The notes beneath the pieces were generated by a model, which saw nothing but the letters and a program-made list of their open reading frames with translations, made no database searches and had not been told where the DNA came from. Positions 57,547 to 64,000 of a stretch of DNA of 64,000 nucleotides are shown here, one piece after another. The DNA is from Lysobacterales bacterium. Lineage in GTDB: Bacteria > Pseudomonadota > Gammaproteobacteria > Xanthomonadales > Xanthomonadaceae. The number at the start of each line of letters is the position of its first letter. Within the stretch, counting starts at the first letter, position 1. Location: the NCBI GenBank assembly GCA_017302135.1, contig JAFLDZ010000002.1, forward strand, positions 519,290-583,289. The letters run 5' to 3'. The position numbers and the translations under genes were made by a program.

Positions 57547-57585
57547 GCCGGATATCGGGTTCGCATCGCGAACCCGATATCCGGC
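57547..57585. terminator. Perfect 18-bp hairpin between converging genes
   Basis: 57547-57564 pairs perfectly with 57568-57585 around a 3-nt loop; the stem begins GCCGGATATCGGGTTCGC. It sits seven bases past the exported-protein stop and 41 bp past the merD stop on the other strand, so it may end both transcripts. No T-run. Confidence 0.85.
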
Positions 57586-57626
57586 ATGCCTACCATCAGG
57601 CAACATTCCGCATTGAGCTACGCAGA

Positions 57627-58064
57627 TCAAACATCGCCGCTTCCCCCGCGCCTATCCTGTAATTTCCGGGCCGCCGGTACCGTAACGGCACGTGATCGAG
57701 GTCGTCGGGCGACGCGCTCCTGATCGCTGCTATCGGCCATCTCGGCTAATTTCGCCTTGACCGCATCCAACGTCGCCTGCCTTGCCGCGACGTGCGCGAG
57801 CAAACGCCGCACGCAGCCGCTTACATCGGCACCGTCGTTCGCATTGAGTGCTCGGCACAAGCACGTCAACTCGTCCATGCCGATTCCCGCCGCGAAGGCG
57901 GCCCGGACGAACCGCAGCCGCGCCAGCGACTGCTCGTCAAAAATGCCGTATCCGCTTTCCGTGCGCTGCGCCGGATGCAGCAGGCCGCGTAGCACGTGGT
58001 CGCGCACCACGTGAACGCTCGCGCCCGCGTCTTCGGCCAGCCTGGATATCGTGTAGGCGTTCAT
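57627..58064 (-). CDS. merD: Mercury resistance co-regulator MerD
   Basis: 145 residues. MerR-like winged helix MNAYTISRLAEDAGASVHVV and a RDHVLRGLLHP turn match MerD, as do VRAAFAAGIGMDEL and LCRALNANDG. MerD competes with Hg-MerR at the operator to switch the operon off once mercury is gone. Last gene of the leftward mer operon, 19 bp after merA. Its Arg-rich C-terminal tail (about 35 residues) looks less conserved. Confidence 0.92.
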   Translation of the reverse strand: MNAYTISRLAEDAGASVHVVRDHVLRGLLHPAQRTESGYGIFDEQSLARLRFVRAAFAAGIGMDELTCLCRALNANDGADVSGCVRRLLAHVAARQATLDAVKAKLAEMADSSDQERVARRPRSRAVTVPAARKLQDRRGGSGDV

Positions 58065-58083
58065 TTCAATCGGCGCTTGGCAA

Positions 58084-60013
<1,930 letters not shown>

Positions 60014-60037
60014 GTATTGCAATGCCTCGTCGTCGGG

Positions 60038-60472
60038 TTAACAGCAGTCTGTCTTGTCATCGGTCGTGGCGCTGGCCTTTCGTGGCCGGGAAATCAAATC
60101 CCAGATCGCAACCGCAACCATCAGCACTAAACCGGGATACAGCAGAAAGCCGCTGCGCTGATCCAGGACCCGCATCACGAACACCGCGGCCAGCACGAGC
60201 AGCGGGCCTGTCACACTCAGCGCTCCCCGGAACCATTGCCCATGACGACGCCAACTGATCACGTTGGCTAGCAGCGCAATGCCGGCAAATAGTGGCAGCA
60301 GGTAGCGGATGAACAGCCCTTCGTATTGGCTCAGGAAGCCCAGGCCGATGGCGGCACCCAAGCTGCCGAGGGCGGGAAAGCACCCTGCGCAGCCAATCGC
60401 CGTGATGATGGAACCAACGACGCCTGCCTTGTCGGCCGCACGAGTGACGGAACCGGCACTGGTGGCGCGCAT
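60038..60472 (-). CDS. merC: Mercury transporter MerC
   Basis: 144 residues, four hydrophobic helices. The Hg-binding pair is in ITAIGCAGCFPALGSLGAA, and the protein ends DKTDCC. MerC carries Hg(II) across the inner membrane to MerA. The ATG (60472) overlaps the merP stop by one base. Confidence 0.95.
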   Translation of the reverse strand: MRATSAGSVTRAADKAGVVGSIITAIGCAGCFPALGSLGAAIGLGFLSQYEGLFIRYLLPLFAGIALLANVISWRRHGQWFRGALSVTGPLLVLAAVFVMRVLDQRSGFLLYPGLVLMVAVAIWDLISRPRKASATTDDKTDCC

Positions 60473-60759
60473 CAGGGCGACTTCAGCTTGACGCTAGACG
60501 GATAGCCCACGTTGGTTGTCGCGTCGGTGAGTGACTTGAGGGTGGTCTTGGCATCATCGAACGTCACAACGGCTTCTTTCTTTTCGTAGCTGACCTCGAT
60601 CTTAGTCACGCCATCGACTTTGTTCAGCGCCCGCTTGACGGTGATTGGACAGGTCGCGCAGGTCATGCCCGGCACGGCAAGCGTGACGGTCTTGATGGCG
60701 GCCCAGGCCGGCGCGGTCAATACGAGGCCCAGGACGAGAACGGCGGCGAGTTTCTTCAT
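60472..60759 (-). CDS. merP: Periplasmic mercury-binding protein MerP
   Basis: 95 residues, ATG at 60759 behind GGAGGATCC-type sequence. Signal peptide (KLAAVLVLGLVLTAPAWA) and an HMA fold with PGMTCATCPITVKRAL. MerP scavenges Hg(II) in the periplasm and passes it to MerT. 20 bp after merT. Confidence 0.97.
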   Translation of the reverse strand: MKKLAAVLVLGLVLTAPAWAAIKTVTLAVPGMTCATCPITVKRALNKVDGVTKIEVSYEKKEAVVTFDDAKTTLKSLTDATTNVGYPSSVKLKSP

Positions 60760-60779
60760 GTGCGGATCCTCCGGAAGTG

Positions 60780-61133
60780 TCAGTAGAACAACGGTGCGAG
60801 GTAGGGGAATGTCAGTGCCAGCAGAATCAAGGCCGCGACGATCCAGAACAGCACTTTGTAGGCGGTCCTGAGGTGAGGCACAGCGCAGACTTCGCCCGGC
60901 GCGCACGCCGCAGCCGGCCGGTAAATACGGCGCCAGGCGAAGAACATGGCGACCAGGGCCGCGCCGATGAAGAGCGGGCGGTAGGGTTCGAGCGCCGCGA
61001 GGTTGCCCAGCCATGCCCCGCTGAATCCCAGGGCCACCAGCACCAGCGGGCCGAGACAGCACGCCGAGGCCAGAATCGCGGTGAGGCCACCGGTGAGAAG
61101 GGCCGCGGCGCCCGTTTTATTGGTGTTTTTCAT
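60780..61133 (-). CDS. merT: Mercury transporter MerT
   Basis: 117 residues from ATG 61133. Three hydrophobic helices; the first holds the vicinal Cys pair (ILASACCLGPLVLVALG), and the cytoplasmic loop holds a second pair (ACAPGEVCAVP). First gene of the leftward mer operon, 36 bp from the -10 of the mer promoter. No strong ribosome site was seen. Confidence 0.95.
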   Translation of the reverse strand: MKNTNKTGAAALLTGGLTAILASACCLGPLVLVALGFSGAWLGNLAALEPYRPLFIGAALVAMFFAWRRIYRPAAACAPGEVCAVPHLRTAYKVLFWIVAALILLALTFPYLAPLFY

Positions 61134-61168
61134 CGAGATGCTGTTGATCCATCTGTGTTGACGGTTGC

Positions 61169-61199
61169 ACCTTACTGCCGTACTTCGGTACGGAGTCAA
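61169..61199 (-). promoter_or_regulatory. mer operon promoter/operator (MerR site)
   Basis: On the minus strand TTGACT (61199-61194) and TAAGGT (61174-61169) are spaced 19 bp apart. The spacer holds the mer dyad CCGTAC-TTCG-GTACGG (61178-61193). This matches the classical PmerT arrangement, in which Hg-MerR activates by untwisting the long spacer. Confidence 0.93.
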
Positions 61200-61324
61200 G
61201 CGCACTCAATCGCGGGTTGGACCTCCAGCCGGGCCAGCGCGGGCTTGGCGAGGCAGCCACAGCTGATCTGTGGGACGGCCTGGCACACCAGCGCGGCAGA
61301 GTAGAAACCAACGGGCGCGGGCAT
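61196..61324 (-). CDS. Possible 42-residue Cys-containing ORF between merR and merT
   Basis: ATG 61324 to TGA 61196, 42 residues with four cysteines (one LVCQAVP, one SCGCL pair, one near the end IECA). It lies upstream of the mer promoter, its stop codon touching the -35 box. A second MerR-type dyad lies 38 bp before its ATG. No ribosome site is obvious and no family is known, so it may be non-coding. Confidence 0.35.
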   Translation of the reverse strand: MPAPVGFYSAALVCQAVPQISCGCLAKPALARLEVQPAIECA

Positions 61325-61361
61325 GGGCTTCTCTGATCGGGCCGAACGGTCGTAAGCTACC

Positions 61362-61380
61362 TCCGTAGTCAAGTACGGAA
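61362..61380. promoter_or_regulatory. Second MerR-like operator next to merR
   Basis: The dyad CCGTA-GTCAAG-TACGG lies 10 bp before the merR ATG. The half-sites match the mer operator with a longer centre. It could autorepress merR, or serve the minus-strand mini-ORF. Confidence 0.6.
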
Positions 61381-61389
61381 TCGAGCGAC

Positions 61390-61791
61390 ATGGACCACCC
61401 TCCGGAAAACCTGACCATCGGCGCCTTTGCCAAGGCGGCCGGCGTCAACGTCGAGACGATCCGGTTCTACCAACGCAAGGGGCTGCTGCTCGAACCGGAG
61501 AAGCCCTACGGCGGCATCCGCCGCTATGGGTCGGCGGAAGTGGCGCGGGTGAAGTTCGTGAAATCGGCGCAATGGCTCGGCTTCAGCCTCGACGAGGTCG
61601 CGCAGTTGCTCAAGCTGGACGATGGCACCCATTGCCACGAGGCGGCCGAGCTCGCCGCCCTGCGACTGGCCGACGTACGTGCTCGCCTGGCCGACCTCAA
61701 GCGCATGGAAAAGGCGCTGTCCCAACTGGTGGTCGCGTGCAATACGCATCACGGCCAAGTGTCGTGCCCACTGATCGCCGCATTGCACTAA
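61390..61791 (+). CDS. merR: Mercury-responsive regulator MerR
   Basis: 133 residues. Winged helix ([25 protein letters not shown]), long dimer helix, and the three Hg(II)-binding cysteines Cys82, Cys117 and Cys126, the same numbers as in classical Tn-borne MerR. It represses and, with Hg(II), activates the divergent merTPC-A-D operon. Confidence 0.97.
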   Translation: MDHPPENLTIGAFAKAAGVNVETIRFYQRKGLLLEPEKPYGGIRRYGSAEVARVKFVKSAQWLGFSLDEVAQLLKLDDGTHCHEAAELAALRLADVRARLADLKRMEKALSQLVVACNTHHGQVSCPLIAALH

Positions 61792-62079
61792 GGGCACAGC
61801 ATATGGCGATCGTGGACCGCCATCTCGACGCCGCCGCCCGCGAGAACGCGCGCTGCAGTTAGCGGTTGCCTGCCACGAGCATCGTCGACGCTCTCGTCAA
61901 CGCCGCGCAGTGGCTGCAGCTGCACGAGCATTTCCGGTCGATACCGGACGAGCCATATCAACCGGTTTGACCTAGACGTTCGTCGTGGAATTGCCCGCGA
62001 ACTTTTTTGAGGCTAGTAGGCCACTTCGATGCCTCAGCAGAGATCTATATATCCTTAAAGAAAAAGCAAGCAATGAACC
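61792..62079. other. Degraded region between merR and the copD remnant
   Basis: About 290 bp with short interrupted frames only. One frame, 61870-61970, reads as a protein-like stretch (SIVDALVNAAQWLQLHEHF) ending in TGA without a plausible start; it may be a gene fragment. Not identified. Confidence 0.4.
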
Positions 62080-62253
62080 GCCCCGGGTTTTGAGGAGGCT
62101 CCAACTCTTGAGAAGGCCATCGCCCGCGGCGACTATGTTGGCGCGATCAACGGGCTCCGCAAGACGCTTGTCGTCGAGACCGGTTGCGCAATCGCCATCC
62201 TCGGACTGGTTGCAGTCCTGGGAACTCTCGCTCCGCCTGTGGCGATGATCTAG
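62080..62253 (+). pseudogene. 3' remnant of a copper resistance gene copD
   Basis: From 62092 to the TAG at 62251 one frame reads like the end of CopD: PTLEKAIARGD, LRKTLVVETGCAIAILGLVA, VLGTLAPPVAM. Just upstream a MNRPGF-like piece continues the similarity in another frame, so a frameshift and loss of the 5' part are evident. No start or full domain remains. Confidence 0.7.
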
Positions 62254-62414
62254 CACGTGCGTGCTTACTGCTGCTGAAGATAAAGTCGGGTGAGTGCGAA
62301 ATGAGCCATTCGTCCAGTGCTGAGGTCACCGGGGCACTCGCTGTTTCATCAGGCAGGCTCAGGCAGGTCGTCCATTCACTAGGACGAGCATTGGAAAAAA
62401 TTCCGATACGCGAT

Positions 62415-62444
62415 CTCCCCGCCAGCGCGTGCGGCAGCGGGGAG
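62415..62444 (-). terminator. Possible terminator after the oxidoreductase gene
   Basis: CTCCCCGC (62415-62422) pairs with GCGGGGAG (62437-62444) just past the stop at 62450 on the minus strand. The 14-nt loop can close further. No T-run, so support is moderate. Confidence 0.45.
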
Positions 62445-62449
62445 CTCGT

Positions 62450-64000
62450 TCAGACTTTGAAGTCGTCGTACGCTACTTGGCTGTCCGGTACGTCAAGCTT
62501 GGTCAGCAGCTCACGGGTGGCCTTGAGCATGGCCGGTGGGCCACACAGATAGAACTCACACTCGGTCAGGGCCCGATGGGCCTTGAGCAGACGATCATGG
62601 GCGACTTCGTGAACGAGCCCACGCAATAGAGCATCGTCATTCTGAGCCTCGTCAGAGAGCACCAGATGCCAGCTGAAGTTGGGATGCTGGCGTGCCAGCT
62701 GTTCCATCTCCTCGATGTATGGGGCCTCTTTCAGATTGCGGGCCCCGTACCAGAAGTGGATACGTTCGGAACTCTTGCCGGCCAGCAACGTGCGGATCAT
62801 CGCGCGCAGCGGCGCCATGCCGGCCCCCCCGCCAATGAAGACCTTCTCGCGACCCTGTGGCTTGAGTGCGAAATCTCCGAAAGGACCGCTGAAGCACACC
62901 CGGTCACCAGGCTCCAGCGTGTACAGGTACGTGGACCCTTTGCCTGGCGGATGACGCTTCTTGTCGATCCTGCCCGGGCTGAAGCGCGCCAGCAGCGTTA
63001 AGCAGCCTTGCGCCTGATCCACTGGCAAGGCCAGCGAGTACGCCCGACGCACCGGCTCACGATTGACCAGCTTCTCCGGTAGATCCAGCGTTGCCCATTC
63101 CTGATGATGGTGCTCTGGCCTCACGAGCTTATGGACGGGCACGTCGTAATGAGGCACGTGTACCTGCAGGTAGGCACCGGGCTGGTACTCCGGACCCGGC
63201 GTTTCATCGGGTTTAAGGACAATCTCGCGCAGGAAAGGGGTCACTGCCGTCACGCGCTCCACCGTAGCTACATATTCGGTCCACAGGCTCGCGCCACCCG
63301 CCACCTCGACATCAGTATCGCTGGCCACTGCCAGGTTGCAGGCCAGTCGGTAACCCATCCTGACCTTGCTGACTCCCAGATGGGTGCGATCGGCCGCCGT
63401 GGCCGGCGGTGCGGCCCCGCGGAAGCGCACCTCGCACAACCCGCAACTCTGCCCTCCCCCACAGTTGGACGGCAGTTGTATACCTTCTCGCGCCAGCGCG
63501 ACATACACGTTGTCACCGGCCGCCGCACGTACCGTGCGAAGATGCGTGCCATTAGGGGCGAATACCGAAAGCTCCCGGACCAGCCGCCAGCGGCGCGGCA
63601 CGAACTCGCTCCAGTTGAAACTGGACACCAGCAGCCAGATACCAGTCAGCGCCAGCCATAGACCTCCGATCGCTGCGGTCACCACCATGGGATTGTTGAA
63701 GTTCTTGCGCCCCGTGTAATCCATGATGTGGAGCATCCAGAACACGTCGAACAGGCGCCACGTCTTGTTCCGGTGGTAAAGAACCTCGCCGGTCTGGGCG
63801 GACAGATACACCGTGGTGTCCTGAGTATCATCGGTATCCACGCGCCACAGGCGACCTTCGTGGTCGCGTACTTCCCCGCTCCAGTCCAGCAAACGCGGGG
63901 TCTGCAACGTACCCGTACCGGTGTAGGAGGCTTTGGTCAGACGTGTGGCCCAGGCGCCGTCCAGCTTGATCGGAGCGCCTGTGATGGCGTCAACCAGGGC
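62450..64000 (-). CDS. PepSY/2Fe-2S/FAD-NAD(P) oxidoreductase (cut by window edge)
   Basis: At least 517 codons; the frame continues past the right edge. The visible N-terminal part has PepSY-like text (ALVDAITGAPIKLDGAWATR, VYLSAQTGEVLYHR), then a TM helix (VVTAAIGGLWLALTGIWLLV) and a plant-type 2Fe-2S domain (PSNCGGGQSCGLCEVRF with a later Cys in LACNLA). It ends in a ferredoxin reductase module with FAD motif RAYSLALP, GGGAGMAPLRAMI and CEFYLCGPPAML. The last two domains resemble NqrF. It should pass electrons from NAD(P)H to a membrane or periplasmic acceptor; a metal or quinone reductase role is possible. No partner gene is visible. Confidence 0.85.
   Translation of the reverse strand, partial: ALVDAITGAPIKLDGAWATRLTKASYTGTGTLQTPRLLDWSGEVRDHEGRLWRVDTDDTQDTTVYLSAQTGEVLYHRNKTWRLFDVFWMLHIMDYTGRKNFNNPMVVTAAIGGLWLALTGIWLLVSSFNWSEFVPRRWRLVRELSVFAPNGTHLRTVRAAAGDNVYVALAREGIQLPSNCGGGQSCGLCEVRFRGAAPPATAADRTHLGVSKVRMGYRLACNLAVASDTDVEVAGGASLWTEYVATVERVTAVTPFLREIVLKPDETPGPEYQPGAYLQVHVPHYDVPVHKLVRPEHHHQEWATLDLPEKLVNREPVRRAYSLALPVDQAQGCLTLLARFSPGRIDKKRHPPGKGSTYLYTLEPGDRVCFSGPFGDFALKPQGREKVFIGGGAGMAPLRAMIRTLLAGKSSERIHFWYGARNLKEAPYIEEMEQLARQHPNFSWHLVLSDEAQNDDALLRGLVHEVAHDRLLKAHRALTECEFYLCGPPAMLKATRELLTKLDVPDSQVAYDDFKV

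Overview
The window looks like chromosomal DNA of a GC-rich gammaproteobacterium of the Xanthomonadaceae/Lysobacteraceae. Three independent signs agree: a fused aspartate kinase-diaminopimelate decarboxylase followed by the MurL/MurD2 pair of the alternative D-glutamate route known from Xanthomonas; two proteins ending in the XVIPCD signal used by the Xanthomonadales bacteria-killing type IV secretion system; and REP-like inverted repeats of the kind common in this family. No rRNA gene or CRISPR array was seen.

Layout. 1-9849 (minus) is the 5' two-plus modules of a giant AT-less (trans-AT) polyketide synthase that runs off the left edge: KS-DH-KR-ACP / KS-DH-ACP-ACP-(degenerate ACP) / KS. 10443-14744 (minus) is an effector-immunity-effector cassette: two XVIPCD murein hydrolases flanking a lipoprotein. 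15332-35441 is ordinary chromosomal core: OsmC, an EF-G paralogue, SSB, a polyprenyl diphosphate synthase, a dienelactone hydrolase-like protein, lysAC-murL-murD2, two tandem PhzF-like genes, a bacterial-type PARG with a HIT protein, a secreted subtilase with four C-terminal repeats, recR, ybaB and dnaX. A tRNA-Ser(GGA) at 35567-35659 marks the switch to accessory DNA.

35984-62253 is a metal-resistance island. It holds an ATP-grasp-like gene, a Cus-type RND efflux system (outer-membrane factor, adaptor, CusA-like pump), a MerR-type regulator with a textbook 19-bp-spacer promoter, and behind it a run of ten tightly packed genes. These are the regulator, a DUF2933-like His-rich membrane protein, an ICMT-like methyltransferase, a P1B ATPase with a CPD motif, and then a metabolic block: beta-CASP RNase-like protein, archaeal-type AMP phosphorylase, archaeal-like PRPP synthetase, phosphoketolase-family enzyme, ABC1/AarF kinase and acetate kinase. 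A mercury operon follows on the opposite strand (merR | merT-merP-merC-33-residue membrane peptide-merA-merD), then the decayed tail of a copD gene. The window ends inside a PepSY plus ferredoxin-NAD reductase-like gene.

How the genes may work together. The efflux pump, P-type ATPase and mer genes detoxify metals. The most intriguing unit is the metabolic block wired behind the metal-responsive promoter: RNA breakdown, nucleotide phosphorolysis, pentose phosphate handling, acetyl phosphate formation and ATP recovery could form one route from RNA/nucleotides to ATP during metal stress. That route is inference from family assignments and gene order; none of it is shown by sequence alone.
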